Source of the DNA: a virus
DNA: 60,947 bases
Reading direction: 5' to 3' (one strand)
Virus record (IMG/VR): IMGVR_UViG_3300030419_008000
Location: 1 to 60,947 of that record
Shown piece after piece: positions 1-9,355 of this stretch (position 1 is the stretch's first letter; each line of letters opens with the position of its first letter). The notes beneath the pieces were generated by a model, which ran no database searches, was not told the origin of the DNA, and worked only from the letters and a program-made list of their open reading frames with translations. A program made the translations under genes and the position numbers.

Positions 1-590
1 ATTCGCCCTTCAGGATCTAAGGTTTGGTTGGTCTTGTGAATATCCCCAAGAAAACCAAAATCATGATCATTAAAAATAGTGATATCATGTTCGCCACTCT
101 CCATTACCCAGCCAGTATCAGTCTTTACTCCGGAAATTGAGCCGTGGTAAAGTGCAATATTAATTGCATTAGGATCGCTAGGTGTAATCCAATTGTCTTC
201 ATCAAAAACCGACAAGACATTCAAACAGTAATTATCATCCAGCTTGACTTCTCCAGAATCTTTTAGCAAATAAAGGTTCTGCAAGTCTAGCGCGTCCACA
301 ATAGGCGTGAGTGCATCCTGGCGACTGCTGTTTTTTAGATTGCCGTCATGATTTCCCAATATGACATATGTAGGCGCAATTGTTGCTAAATTTCGAAAGA
401 AATCAGAACACATCTCTACAAACTCTGGTGAGATTTGTGTCTTTGTGTGGGCGATGTCGCCGCAGTGAATGATATAATCGACCTTTTCTTCTCTCAATTT
501 TTGATATAATTGATCGAAAACAATCCGATATTCGTAATGATACTTTAAATTTTTGATATGAGTATCTGCAATATGAGCAAACTTAGGCAC
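1..590 (-). CDS. SbcD/Mre11/gp47-like metallophosphoesterase, 5' part only
   Basis: The reading frame starts at a GTG (588-590) behind a purine-rich GGGGG stretch and is still open at the left edge, so only about 196 N-terminal residues are present. The calcineurin-like phosphoesterase motifs are all visible in order: D9-x-H11 (HIADTH), GDIAH with D45 and H48, GNHD at 79-82, YHG with H149, and GDIH with H185. This arrangement is that of the SbcD/Mre11 nuclease family, which includes T4 gp47. That protein works with an SbcC/gp46 ATPase in recombination and end processing; such a partner would be expected just past the left edge. A near-consensus promoter lies directly upstream. A different phage phosphoesterase is possible, but the spacing favours SbcD. 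Confidence 0.85.
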   Translation of the reverse strand, partial: MPKFAHIADTHIKNLKYHYEYRIVFDQLYQKLREEKVDYIIHCGDIAHTKTQISPEFVEMCSDFFRNLATIAPTYVILGNHDGNLKNSSRQDALTPIVDALDLQNLYLLKDSGEVKLDDNYCLNVLSVFDEDNWITPSDPNAINIALYHGSISGVKTDTGWVMESGEHDITIFNDHDFGFLGDIHKTNQTLDPEGR

Positions 591-600
591 ACGTCCCCCT

Positions 601-621
601 TAAAACACAAGTGTATGTTTT
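601..621. repeat. imperfect inverted repeat at the promoter start site
   Basis: Arms AAAACA and TGTTTT flank eight bases. An off-centre ACAC-AA-GTGT palindrome lies inside. The element sits immediately after the -10 box of the promoter at 622-650, over the expected transcription start. It could be an operator or a 5' hairpin on the sbcD-like message, or chance in AT-rich sequence. Confidence 0.35.
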
Positions 622-650
622 AATATATCCTATTATTCAACTTTTGTCAA
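622..650 (-). promoter_or_regulatory. sigma-70-type promoter of the sbcD-like gene
   Basis: Minus strand: TTGACA (650-645), 17-base spacer, TATATT (627-622). This is a perfect -35, the optimal spacing and a 5/6 -10. The TGA of the upstream gene's stop codon is the TGA inside the -35 box. The start of transcription would be near 615, about 25 bases before the GTG start. Confidence 0.85.
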
Positions 651-1207
651 GCGGTTTCTTCATATGATGCATATACAGCATCTGTGAATAGTTCTGCCAA
701 ATCTTCTTTTGACATTCCCGACATTTTTGCCCTGTGGACTGCGTTTTGCATGACTTCATTAACCGCAGCTTCGTCCTCTACGTCCAAACGACGCTTGGGA
801 TAATCAATCATAGGCTCGTTTTCAGGACCAAACCCAAACTCAGGATCGTCCATTTCTCTTAAAATTTGTGCAATTTGTCTTTTTAAATCTTCTCTAAAAC
901 CCATTCTACCTTGAGTCGTGGCACACATAGCATCAAGCATGCCAGCCTCGTCAAATATGCCAGTAAGCGTTCCTAGGGCCTCCTGAGCCTCCTCTGGCGC
1001 TTGCTCGCCTAATGTCATGAGCGTGTTCACAAGGTTAACTGCTAGCTCTCCAACGTCCGGTAAGGCGGTTTCATCGGGAACTATTGGGGGATCCATGGAC
1101 CAATTGCCGCCAGGAGACAACTCTACGTTGTCTTCAGACAAAGATTTTCTAACATTGCTTACTTCTTCTCGTAAAAGAGCAAGCAATGCAGATTCTTTCA
1201 TTTTCAT
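647..1207 (-). CDS. hypothetical acidic protein, 186 aa
   Basis: No family recognised. The protein is acidic and mostly helical-looking, with a short N-terminal helix (MKMKESALLALLREEV) resembling the N-terminus of the protein encoded just upstream, and a Pro/Glu-rich stretch near residues 120-140. Its ATG overlaps the upstream stop as ATGA, so the two are translationally coupled. The stop codon lies inside the -35 box of the next promoter. An internal head or scaffold-type role is possible from the N-terminal motif but is only a guess. Confidence 0.75.
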   Translation of the reverse strand: MKMKESALLALLREEVSNVRKSLSEDNVELSPGGNWSMDPPIVPDETALPDVGELAVNLVNTLMTLGEQAPEEAQEALGTLTGIFDEAGMLDAMCATTQGRMGFREDLKRQIAQILREMDDPEFGFGPENEPMIDYPKRRLDVEDEAAVNEVMQNAVHRAKMSGMSKEDLAELFTDAVYASYEETA

Positions 1208-1503
1208 AGATTAAGCAATTCCCTGCGAATTAAGTCTTTAAGAGACTCGTTTTTAGGCTTGTCGGTGTCGTCGTCGCCCTTCTTGCCCTTTTCAGCCTCT
1301 TTTTCGGCTTCTTTTTCGGCTTCTGCTTTTCTAGCTGCTGCAGCTCTGGCGCCTACGCCACGCTCCCTAGTTCTCTCTCGATGGGAAGGGCCGGGCTTTG
1401 CACCAGCATATGCCTCTTCAAGATCGGACTCCTCTGCAGTGTCCGTAGCTTTTTCTAGCTCTTCCATAATAATTTCGCGTAGTCTAGCTTTAGTAATTTT
1501 CAT
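1204..1503 (-). CDS. small charged protein with MKITK...IIMEEL N-terminus
   Basis: 99 residues. It opens with MKITKARLREIIMEEL, an amphipathic helix of a kind that I recall on several small phage proteins, and closes with a related helix (ESLKDLIRRELLNL). Between them is a low-complexity Ala/Glu/Lys segment with repeated EAEKEAEK (about residues 55-75) likely to form a charged single helix. The function is not known. The N-terminus is reminiscent in length and pattern of the T4 capsid-targeting sequence of internal proteins (MKTYQEFIAEA), but that is an inference. It is coupled to the next gene by an ATGA overlap. Confidence 0.75.
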   Translation of the reverse strand: MKITKARLREIIMEELEKATDTAEESDLEEAYAGAKPGPSHRERTRERGVGARAAAARKAEAEKEAEKEAEKGKKGDDDTDKPKNESLKDLIRRELLNL

Positions 1504-1522
1504 AACATGTCCTCATATAGCG

Positions 1523-2455
1523 TTATATAGCGTTAAGCGCTTCGTATAATAAATAGTTGTCGATTTTTATAAATGCAGCATTTTCTTTACGAATCTTAAA
1601 TTGCTCTTTTGTCATTTCACCAACATCATCAAACTCTGATATGTCCACTTTATAAAGTTCGACATCATACTGCATAAACATTTTCGCTATCTTATTTTCT
1701 TTTTGCTTGGCATCTGGGTCTAAGGCAAGATAAACCGCAGTGTCTCGACGCACAATTTCTTTAAAAAGTTTTGAATCTTCACGCAAAGATGACCCCAAAA
1801 GCGGCACAGCATTTTCTGCTACAATTGCGTCGAAAACACCTTCAACAATACACAAATCACTATTCCAATCAACGTAAAGCTCATTAAACAAAATATTATT
1901 ACTTACCGGTGGATTCAAGTAGCGCTTCCAATGATTAGCATATGTTCTGCTAACGAAATAATTTACGTCTCCACTTTCATTAAATGATGGAATAATTATT
2001 CGATTTTCATAAACGCCAGAAGAACAATACCCAATTTTCCATTTTAAAATATCGTTTTTTGTAATTTTGCGCTCTTTGAGATATTTTAATGCTGGGCGTG
2101 CAGTAATTGGCAAATTGTTATTTGCTAACGATATAAACTCTTTTGGCAATTCCACCACCTGCTCAATAATCGGCTCAGACTCAGAATCAAAAATAGAATC
2201 AAATGAACTTAGATCAACCTCGTCTGTTAATTGATCCCAGGCTTGGCGCTGTTTAAATGTTCCAAAACGTCGAACAATGCGTCTTAAATTGCGACCTCTT
2301 GTATCACATATCCAGCATTTGAATACATTCTTATTAATGTTTACAGAAAATTTATACTTAGAATGATTACAGTACGGACAACGAAAAAGATGTTCATCAT
2401 TTGACTTTTTGGATCGGCCAAGAACATCAGTTATAATTTGAAGTTTTTCTTGCAT
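1523..2455 (-). CDS. DnaG-type DNA primase (zinc finger plus TOPRIM)
   Basis: 310 residues. An N-terminal CHC2-like zinc finger uses C26-x2-C29 and C47-x2-C50. A TOPRIM domain follows, with the conserved glutamate in IVEGVFDA (E205) and the DPD metal-binding acids at 246-248. The size and order fit a phage replicative primase (compare T4 gp61), which makes RNA primers for lagging-strand synthesis with a hexameric helicase; no helicase domain is fused here. It lies next to the RuvC-like resolvase, forming a DNA-metabolism pair at the end of the structural block. No clear ribosome-binding site precedes the ATG. Confidence 0.92.
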   Translation of the reverse strand: MQEKLQIITDVLGRSKKSNDEHLFRCPYCNHSKYKFSVNINKNVFKCWICDTRGRNLRRIVRRFGTFKQRQAWDQLTDEVDLSSFDSIFDSESEPIIEQVVELPKEFISLANNNLPITARPALKYLKERKITKNDILKWKIGYCSSGVYENRIIIPSFNESGDVNYFVSRTYANHWKRYLNPPVSNNILFNELYVDWNSDLCIVEGVFDAIVAENAVPLLGSSLREDSKLFKEIVRRDTAVYLALDPDAKQKENKIAKMFMQYDVELYKVDISEFDDVGEMTKEQFKIRKENAAFIKIDNYLLYEALNAI

Positions 2456-2469
2456 TAATACAGTCTAAC

Positions 2470-3021
2470 TTATTTGCTAGATGATGTCAATAAAAATCCC
2501 GCCTTTGCAATTATTAATGAATCCGCACGATCATATGTGTCGGGTTTTGGATTTCCATGCTTTGTTTGTTCAAAAACAAAAGAAGGCTCTGTATCAATTA
2601 TATGTTGTAGGACTACATCTTTAGCTCTGTTCCCTCTGGGAACTTTAATACCACACATTTTTCTTGCCGTAGTGGCTGCGACATATTCTGGCTTAATTCT
2701 GAAGTAGTTGAAACATACCCAGGAAACGACCCCATTGAACCGCGATAATGTAGAAAGTGTTTTTGCCGAAGAAAAGCCGCTTCTAAAAGATTGGAGCGAC
2801 TGCTCGATAAATATATGCCTAATGCCGACACTGTTAACGTTGTTAAGGTGATCGCCATAATTTCCATAAACATGTTTTATTCTCTCCTTTATAAATTCTG
2901 CTTTGTCAAAAAAATCTTTAAACTTTCTCGTATCCCACGCTTCGTTGAAAATAACTTTTCCACTATTGTCCAACAACGTTGCGCCAGTGATGCTGGTTGA
3001 AACATCTAATCCTAAAATCAT
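2470..3021 (-). CDS. RuvC-like Holliday-junction resolvase
   Basis: 183 residues with an RNase H-like fold signature: GLDVSTS with D6, IFIEQ with E73, and a C-terminal DRADSLIIA with D164/D167. These correspond to the four acidic residues of RuvC. The enzyme would resolve recombination or replication junctions before packaging, a job done by endonuclease VII in T4. It starts immediately after the stop of the upstream virion gene and precedes the primase. RuvC-fold proteins of other roles exist, so the substrate is inferred. Confidence 0.85.
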   Translation of the reverse strand: MILGLDVSTSITGATLLDNSGKVIFNEAWDTRKFKDFFDKAEFIKERIKHVYGNYGDHLNNVNSVGIRHIFIEQSLQSFRSGFSSAKTLSTLSRFNGVVSWVCFNYFRIKPEYVAATTARKMCGIKVPRGNRAKDVVLQHIIDTEPSFVFEQTKHGNPKPDTYDRADSLIIAKAGFLLTSSSK

Positions 3022-4491
3022 TTATATGTCCAGTTTTATTTTAAAAGTATAGTCTCTATTCTCCAATTTTTTAACAGGTTTTGCGACTGAGGCAATTGCT
3101 ATTAATCTTTCATCCTCGTCATAAATTCCGATTTTAGTAATAAATGTTTGTTTTCCAAAACTTGCTGTCGCATCAAGCACTGAAGAAGACACAGTATTTT
3201 TAATTTTAATATCAGTTTGTTCTCTATATCTAATGTTTGATTTTCTGGGTTTTCGAAAATTTGCAGCTGAGCTGTGGGTTAAATAAGTCACATTGTTTGA
3301 ATAATTCAATTTACCTTTTGGCGCATGCGCAAACATGGTTAATGTCGGAACGTATGTTGTGCCCTGAAAGGAGAAGTTGTAACTTGCTGATACACGATTG
3401 TAGGCGCCCGGGCTGGTTGAGCCATTGTTTTGTGAACCAGTGCCGTCGTTAGCGCCAACACCAAAGAACAACCAAGATGATGTCACAGCGTTGCTGGAAA
3501 AACTTGCGTTTGTGTTTTTGTAATCCAGTTTGTGCCTCGGTGAACCGCTGCCATCATCGTTAGCATTTCCCAAATCCCAGCTGCCTGTCAATAGTACAAT
3601 TCCTTCGTTGTACATGATAACGCCAGCTGTAGATCCAGATCCAACACTTCCGGTTGGACCTACTTGAACTAAGGTACCGTTTTGTCTTTCATCTCTCAAT
3701 TCTCCAATTAAAGTGCCTGTGATATAATATCTTAAATTTACAGAGCCTCTTTTTATTGTTGATCCATAAAAGATAGACGGTATACTAATCATATTAACCG
3801 GGTGGGTCAAAAAGTCTCTCGTTTCTCCGTTATATGTTACCCGATCCTCAAGCGAAGGACGAGCATTATCGTCAGATCGCTGAAAAGAAAAATATGGCGA
3901 TAAAGGCGCGTAACTGTTTATGACATTTCTTAAAGCCCTAATGTGCTTTCTACACTTGTTATCGTCACAATCATCTTCAGGATAAAATTTTCTATGAATG
4001 CTTGAAGTCATGACTGCGTTACCAGTCACTGCCAATGTCCATCGATCAGCTTCCGCCGTAGAAGCTTCCGGAGTTTCTGTATAATCAGTAATGCGGCTGC
4101 GAAAATCTTCAGGAGATATATTTTTAAATTTTACGCCTAGGCCGTCTGAATTAGCCATAACATAAGGTGTGATTAAATTATTTTTTAATACACGATCACC
4201 GGAGGGGCCAACCCACGCTATATGGCGCTGGTCAACAAGCTCAGCCAGAACAAACTTCTCATCATGAACTCGATCGATATTATATTCATGTAACGATATG
4301 AACCCTGAGCCGCTAATGCTTCCGCTGAATGGGCCCTGTGTGCATGAATAAATATTTTCTGTGTTTTCGCCCTGCTCTAAAGTGCGGTTATTATAAAAAA
4401 TTTTAGAATCCCAAATAAAAAACTCACAACGAGGATGAGCTTTTATTTGATTTTTAATAATATCGCCGGCCTGGAATTTTAATTTCGGCAT
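3022..4491 (-). CDS. virion structural protein, paralogue of the next gene upstream
   Basis: 489 residues, rich in Ser, Gly, Thr and Asn with many SGS/GSG turns, as in beta-structured fibre or tail-surface proteins. The last ~60 residues (pattern ITKIGIYDEDERLIAIASVAKP then a KIKLD end) align with the C-terminus of the neighbouring 375-residue protein (VTGIGLYSQQNELLAVAKLSEP, then RVRLD). The two therefore look like tandem paralogues with a shared C-terminal module. The N-terminus is distinct. It lies in the late virion operon; the exact position in the particle is unknown. Confidence 0.75.
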   Translation of the reverse strand: MPKLKFQAGDIIKNQIKAHPRCEFFIWDSKIFYNNRTLEQGENTENIYSCTQGPFSGSISGSGFISLHEYNIDRVHDEKFVLAELVDQRHIAWVGPSGDRVLKNNLITPYVMANSDGLGVKFKNISPEDFRSRITDYTETPEASTAEADRWTLAVTGNAVMTSSIHRKFYPEDDCDDNKCRKHIRALRNVINSYAPLSPYFSFQRSDDNARPSLEDRVTYNGETRDFLTHPVNMISIPSIFYGSTIKRGSVNLRYYITGTLIGELRDERQNGTLVQVGPTGSVGSGSTAGVIMYNEGIVLLTGSWDLGNANDDGSGSPRHKLDYKNTNASFSSNAVTSSWLFFGVGANDGTGSQNNGSTSPGAYNRVSASYNFSFQGTTYVPTLTMFAHAPKGKLNYSNNVTYLTHSSAANFRKPRKSNIRYREQTDIKIKNTVSSSVLDATASFGKQTFITKIGIYDEDERLIAIASVAKPVKKLENRDYTFKIKLDI

Positions 4492-4502
4492 GCGAAGCCT
4501 CC

Positions 4503-5630
4503 TTAGTAGTCGAGCCTGACTCTAAGGGTAAGCTCGTTGACCGGCGTCTTTTTAAGGGGTTCTGATAATTTCGCTACGGCTAATAGCTCGTTCTGCTGAC
4601 TGTAGAGTCCGATGCCTGTGACGTATGACACTGGCTTATCTGTCGATTTCTGCTTTACGCGCAACTTACTAGCTGTCAAATACGTTGGGTTTGCACTGTA
4701 ATTGTACTCGTTATGATTAATTCTGCAGAAGTAAATTGTCGAGTGAAGTTCTGTAGTGTTGTTAAACTGGATGTTCTTAATTCTATTTCTCAGTCCGTTA
4801 CAAGATCCAGAAATTGAACCACTGACAAGCGATTTGCGTACAGATGCGTATGCGTCATTTCCATCGCCTGCAAGAGCGGAGCCAAAATATGCATCGGCTG
4901 CGACATCGGCAAGACCTTGATGGTCGCTAGTATCGCCATGCGAGTCGGCGCCGACTGAACCAGATGAGAAAAGAGAGGCAGTCAAAACACAAATACCAGC
5001 TTGATAATAAATCAAACCTACTGGAACTTCGTCGCGACCAACATTTAGTGTGTCTTCAACATACAAGAATCCGTACTCGCCGGCTGGGGAATTTGATTTG
5101 TATGAGGTTATTGACCCTGAATCGCTTAGGGTTATCTCAGAAGCGCCATCAAACCCATGAGCGTAAGTTGATCCGGTGGCTACGACCATAGAGTATGATC
5201 CTTTTTTAATCTCATCTTTAACAAGCAAGCGAGAAAAACTAAGAAAGAAAACCTCTTTCATTTTGGTTCCACCGGCAATTATATTTCCGTCTTCATCAAA
5301 TTCTCTAATTGCACCCGTCTCATCATGCCCAACCAAAACTTGAGCCATTTGATTGTACATATTAATCTTTTTTGCGTTTTGGGTTGCGGTGCTAGCACTT
5401 AGATTAGAATTATTTGAATACCCAACTGATAAATCAAGAATATGATTCGCTGAAGAGCTTAAGTATGGGTAATCGTAAACTGATTGAAACATCCCATGCG
5501 AATAGTTTTTAATGTTGTTTTCGCTATATGTTCCAGAAACAATTGTTCCAGTTAATGGAATTGCCTCATGTAGTTGTGTTCGTGTTGAAATAATGTCGCT
5601 TGGTGTAAAGCTTTTATAAACTGATGCCAT
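4503..5630 (-). CDS. virion structural protein, paralogue of the 489-aa protein
   Basis: 375 residues, Ser/Gly/Ala/Tyr-rich, beta-type composition. It shares with the protein encoded just downstream both the general design (repeated SGS/TGS turns, internal VGLIYYQAGICVLTAS versus GVIMYNEGIVLLTGS) and the C-terminal GIGLY...LLAVAKLSEPLKK...RVRLDY module. The shared internal and terminal motifs argue for one family duplicated in tandem. No enzymatic motif is visible. Probably a tail or capsid surface component. Confidence 0.75.
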   Translation of the reverse strand: MASVYKSFTPSDIISTRTQLHEAIPLTGTIVSGTYSENNIKNYSHGMFQSVYDYPYLSSSANHILDLSVGYSNNSNLSASTATQNAKKINMYNQMAQVLVGHDETGAIREFDEDGNIIAGGTKMKEVFFLSFSRLLVKDEIKKGSYSMVVATGSTYAHGFDGASEITLSDSGSITSYKSNSPAGEYGFLYVEDTLNVGRDEVPVGLIYYQAGICVLTASLFSSGSVGADSHGDTSDHQGLADVAADAYFGSALAGDGNDAYASVRKSLVSGSISGSCNGLRNRIKNIQFNNTTELHSTIYFCRINHNEYNYSANPTYLTASKLRVKQKSTDKPVSYVTGIGLYSQQNELLAVAKLSEPLKKTPVNELTLRVRLDY

Positions 5631-5646
5631 ATTTTTATCCTGTTAA

Positions 5647-6549
5647 TTAACTTTTCTTTACAAATCGCAAAGGAATATCAATGCTGCTTCCAATAGTCAT
5701 TCCTTCTATTCTTAAGGTAGCGTCGAGACCTTTTGTAGAAACACCGGTGGCATATGTGCCTGCCGCTTCTGTGAATCCGATATTTGTAAACAATGTATCA
5801 CTTGATGCTAGATCTAATGAGGCTGCAATTCCTAAATCTAATCTAGTCCCTCTAGGGCCTCGAATCACTTGTGTTGTTTCGGATCGGGCTGTGTCATTTA
5901 TTGGCGCCCCGGGTACAATGTATGTGGCGATTTGATCATCGTCAATAAACGCGGGAGTCATTCTTACATTAGTTCGTGGATTTACCGGCGTGCCAAACCT
6001 TCTATCAAGCTTAACCATATAACGTGACTCAACCAAATCAGAAGGAATTGATCTTGATGGCGATAATTCAAAATCAGTATCAAGTCCAGAGTCAATTCTT
6101 ATATAGTTTGGGCCGGCCAGAGTGGAGCCGTATAATATTCCAGCAACTGTTGTTGAACTAGATGTTCCGCCAATTGCATCTTCAGTGTCTTTGTCAACAC
6201 AGACAACGAACGAACTGTTTGAATGCCTTTGGATCATTAAACCGAGTTCATTTAATTTAAGAACCGGCATATATAATATGTTAGTCCTTGGAATTGAAAC
6301 CAGTTTTGAATGTGCAAACGATGCATTATTAGTGAATGCTTCAAGTATCGGAGTTTGCAGAATTTGTATATCATAATAAGCGCTGCCGCTTGCGTGATTT
6401 ATGTCATAAAGCGTGTAGTCAATCTCGTCATCAAATGGAGCGAATTTTGCAATTCTAAAACTATTGTCGCCTTTTGCTAATCTAAATCTTCCAGTGTCGG
6501 TTAAGACTGCATCCAGTATGATGTCACCGGAATTATCTAAAAATGCCAT
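5647..6549 (-). CDS. virion protein, FLD...GR..L family, copy A
   Basis: 300 residues, preceded by a good GAGG ribosome-binding site. The first ~50 residues (MAFLDNSGDIILDAVLTDTGRFRLAKGD, then APFDDEIDYTLYD) match the N-terminus of the 355-residue protein at 14417-15484 (MTFFDKKEEVIEIELTPYGRYKLSIGDF, then AFFDDNILYNTE). The two are paralogues separated by four genes. The family is one I associate with structural regions of marine T4-like phages; its role is not established. It lies between large beta-rich virion proteins. Confidence 0.75.
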   Translation of the reverse strand: MAFLDNSGDIILDAVLTDTGRFRLAKGDNSFRIAKFAPFDDEIDYTLYDINHASGSAYYDIQILQTPILEAFTNNASFAHSKLVSIPRTNILYMPVLKLNELGLMIQRHSNSSFVVCVDKDTEDAIGGTSSSTTVAGILYGSTLAGPNYIRIDSGLDTDFELSPSRSIPSDLVESRYMVKLDRRFGTPVNPRTNVRMTPAFIDDDQIATYIVPGAPINDTARSETTQVIRGPRGTRLDLGIAASLDLASSDTLFTNIGFTEAAGTYATGVSTKGLDATLRIEGMTIGSSIDIPLRFVKKS

Positions 6550-6595
6550 TTTATTACCTCTTCATCCTATAATTAGTATCAAATATTAATAAACG

Positions 6596-9340
6596 CTATG
6601 TGTTTTCAAATTGAGTTACAACATGTTGCTTCTTAAATTCAAAGTTAATGTCAATCTTTCTGCCAGTGTCTTTTGAAGTCAGGCGAAGTTTGAATTTCTG
6701 ATCCCATATGGGGTCTTCTGCTACGCCCAGCTTTAAATCAATGTCCGGCGGATCATTGTTTATAATTAGTTCTTTTGCTGATTCTATTTCGTAAAATCTA
6801 CTAGAATATTCATCCATAACTACCTGACTAAATGTAGGTTTAATTTTAATCAATCTTTTGGCAGATTTTTTATATGTTCTGCCATCTGGAATTTCTAGTT
6901 CGATCACGTCAATCAGCGGAAATATGGAAACACCATCATCCACCAACTCAACTTCATACACTGGAGATGGGTACCCTGGGTTATCATGAATATCAATCGA
7001 TCTAACAACATAATAATATTTTCTATTTGCAACTATTTTATCGTCATAATCGATGGCCGAAGAATATTGAACTTCTCCGGTATTTTGCCAATTTGTTGAA
7101 ATAGTTTTATGCAATTTTCCTACAAAATCAGAATAATCTGGCCGTGTTGGCCTAACTGTAGTTCTATAAATTTCAAAAGCTTTTGGGTGATCGTCTGATT
7201 TATATAAGATTTCATTTGTATTACGCGAAACTGAACGCGCGGTTTTAAATCGTAAAATTACATCTGAGTCTGACTGCTCTAAAACTATTGGCTCTAAGCT
7301 TATTTCTCCAATTGCCCCTTTCATGAACAACTTAATTACATTAGATTTACCCCTGTATGGATAGATTGTAACATCGGGGGCAAGTGGTAGAGAATCAACA
7401 ATTGCTCCCTTTGATACCATGTAAGGAACTTCAAAAATTTGAATAGAAGGCGAAAGCACAACATTAAACTCTGCTATAAACTCATTTTGTTCATCAGTGT
7501 AGAAATACGTTGTTGTTCTTGTTCTTGTGTCGGTTTCGCTAAAATTGTATGGCAAACGCTGCTCAACAATCTCTTCAGTATCTACGTCGACCAATTCAAC
7601 ACACAACCTGGGCGGAAGGCCGGCTTCAGTGCGTTCTGGATCAGTTCTGCTAACAACGCGGCTGGTCGCTATTGATTCGTATCCATATTTTGAGCCAATA
7701 ACAATTTTATAAGCATAGACAATATAAGTATAGTTTTTGTCAAACTTTACCTGCGTATCTATAATGTCAACCAATTCAGTTTCATTTGTGTCCGGAACCC
7801 AGAAATTTTGAATCGGAGTTCTCGTCGCCGCTTGTGATTCAGTTAGTCGACCCTCAAATTTTGCAATTCTATACATAACTGTCTCAGCATATGCAGGGGC
7901 TCCATTTAGAATGTCATGATATTTTCTGTGTCTTTGTGATATAATGTCGCGAAGTTTCGCAGCAAAAATTATCATTAACATATTTTTATAAACTTCATAA
8001 TCTGCACTCATAGCGAGGCGTGTTTCCATAGACATGTTTCCAAACATTACAGATTCAGCATTAAATTCACCGGTACCCCTATTATAAAAGTCTTGCCACC
8101 ACGAAGTTAAATCAATAGTGCGTAAAGCTGCGTCCCTATCTGATATCGCAAATTGTTCTAAAGTGTCATCCGAAGCCAGGACCGGACGTGTAAAAACTTC
8201 TGTAAACGGAGTTTCGCGCACTGGCAGTTCGTCTGGCGATTCTTGAAAAAACGTTTCAAGCATATCTTTCATAAAGGAGGAAAAAAGATTTGTCTCCACA
8301 AAAAGATCTTTCAATTGCGAACTTTCACCAGTCGTTACATCAGCAGACCACATTTCTGAATCTTTTACAACCGTTTCTTCAGTACCAAACGATATTCTGG
8401 CATAGAACGGAAACAATACTGCATGATCATTATAATTGACTAAGCTCTTATATGCACCAACAGGATATAGTAAATTATAAAATCTAGAATCAAGCCTGTT
8501 AGTTAGCAATCTAGTTGCCTCTGTGGCACTAGCAATTGCAAACTTTCTCATATATTCCTTCATCGAAAAGAATTCGCCCTTAGTAAGATAGTAATCACCA
8601 GAGGTGCCATCAGGCATTATTTCTTGATCTATACGAAGAGCATATATAAAGCTCGTAGATATGACGCCATTTAAGGTTAAGTGATCAATAAAAATTGAAT
8701 CATTGAAATACCCTAAGCCCGTGCCTCTCCTTATCTCTCCAGAGCCGGCTTCAATTGTATCGTCAGACGCCATTAAAGCTGAGACAAAAGCATACATATT
8801 GGGCAGAACACGTTCAGAAACATAACCTTGAGTATACTCTTCGTATCCTGCTTGATAGTAATTGTATACATATTCCACATCGCCGGCCAATTGTCCTGCG
8901 CTGGCTTTAACGGCTTGCGATTCTCTGTTGTTTAGTGGCAGATCAATACCAAAAACATGATCCGAATATTCTGTACCAGCCTCAATATTTGATAACACAA
9001 TATCTCGCCACGCATCATCATCCTCAATTAATCCATCAGAATTGTCGCCAATGATTTTTACAGACAATCTGTAATTCATCCACAAAGGCTCGGTGCGTTC
9101 GGCGCTTTCTCCTACAATTACTCTTTTTATCACATGGCCAGATATATCATATTGAGGTGCATATGGAGATCCAATTATTGAATAATCGCCACCTAGAATT
9201 GGCGCACCGGTGGCATCAGAGCCATTAAATGCCAGCTCACCACCAGATATGTGCCAATACTTCTTTATCGCCTTGCGAAATAAGTCGGTTGGATCTTCGT
9301 AAAGTGTCGAGTCTATATATGTTCTTGCTTTAATACTCAT
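6596..9340 (-). CDS. large virion protein with Fn3-like segments
   Basis: 914 residues. The N-terminal half is acidic and aromatic-rich with no recognised domain. The C-terminal half shows segments that read like fibronectin type III strands, for example KNYTYIVYAYKIVIGSKY and ANRKYYYVVRSIDIHDNPG followed by a Pro/Ser loop. Such domains are common on tail and baseplate proteins and bind surfaces weakly. The gene sits in the late virion operon between paralogue copy A and the 582-residue protein. Only the structural role is inferred. Confidence 0.7.
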   Translation of the reverse strand: MSIKARTYIDSTLYEDPTDLFRKAIKKYWHISGGELAFNGSDATGAPILGGDYSIIGSPYAPQYDISGHVIKRVIVGESAERTEPLWMNYRLSVKIIGDNSDGLIEDDDAWRDIVLSNIEAGTEYSDHVFGIDLPLNNRESQAVKASAGQLAGDVEYVYNYYQAGYEEYTQGYVSERVLPNMYAFVSALMASDDTIEAGSGEIRRGTGLGYFNDSIFIDHLTLNGVISTSFIYALRIDQEIMPDGTSGDYYLTKGEFFSMKEYMRKFAIASATEATRLLTNRLDSRFYNLLYPVGAYKSLVNYNDHAVLFPFYARISFGTEETVVKDSEMWSADVTTGESSQLKDLFVETNLFSSFMKDMLETFFQESPDELPVRETPFTEVFTRPVLASDDTLEQFAISDRDAALRTIDLTSWWQDFYNRGTGEFNAESVMFGNMSMETRLAMSADYEVYKNMLMIIFAAKLRDIISQRHRKYHDILNGAPAYAETVMYRIAKFEGRLTESQAATRTPIQNFWVPDTNETELVDIIDTQVKFDKNYTYIVYAYKIVIGSKYGYESIATSRVVSRTDPERTEAGLPPRLCVELVDVDTEEIVEQRLPYNFSETDTRTRTTTYFYTDEQNEFIAEFNVVLSPSIQIFEVPYMVSKGAIVDSLPLAPDVTIYPYRGKSNVIKLFMKGAIGEISLEPIVLEQSDSDVILRFKTARSVSRNTNEILYKSDDHPKAFEIYRTTVRPTRPDYSDFVGKLHKTISTNWQNTGEVQYSSAIDYDDKIVANRKYYYVVRSIDIHDNPGYPSPVYEVELVDDGVSIFPLIDVIELEIPDGRTYKKSAKRLIKIKPTFSQVVMDEYSSRFYEIESAKELIINNDPPDIDLKLGVAEDPIWDQKFKLRLTSKDTGRKIDINFEFKKQHVVTQFENT

Positions 9341-9355
9341 TTAATTATTCTTTGA

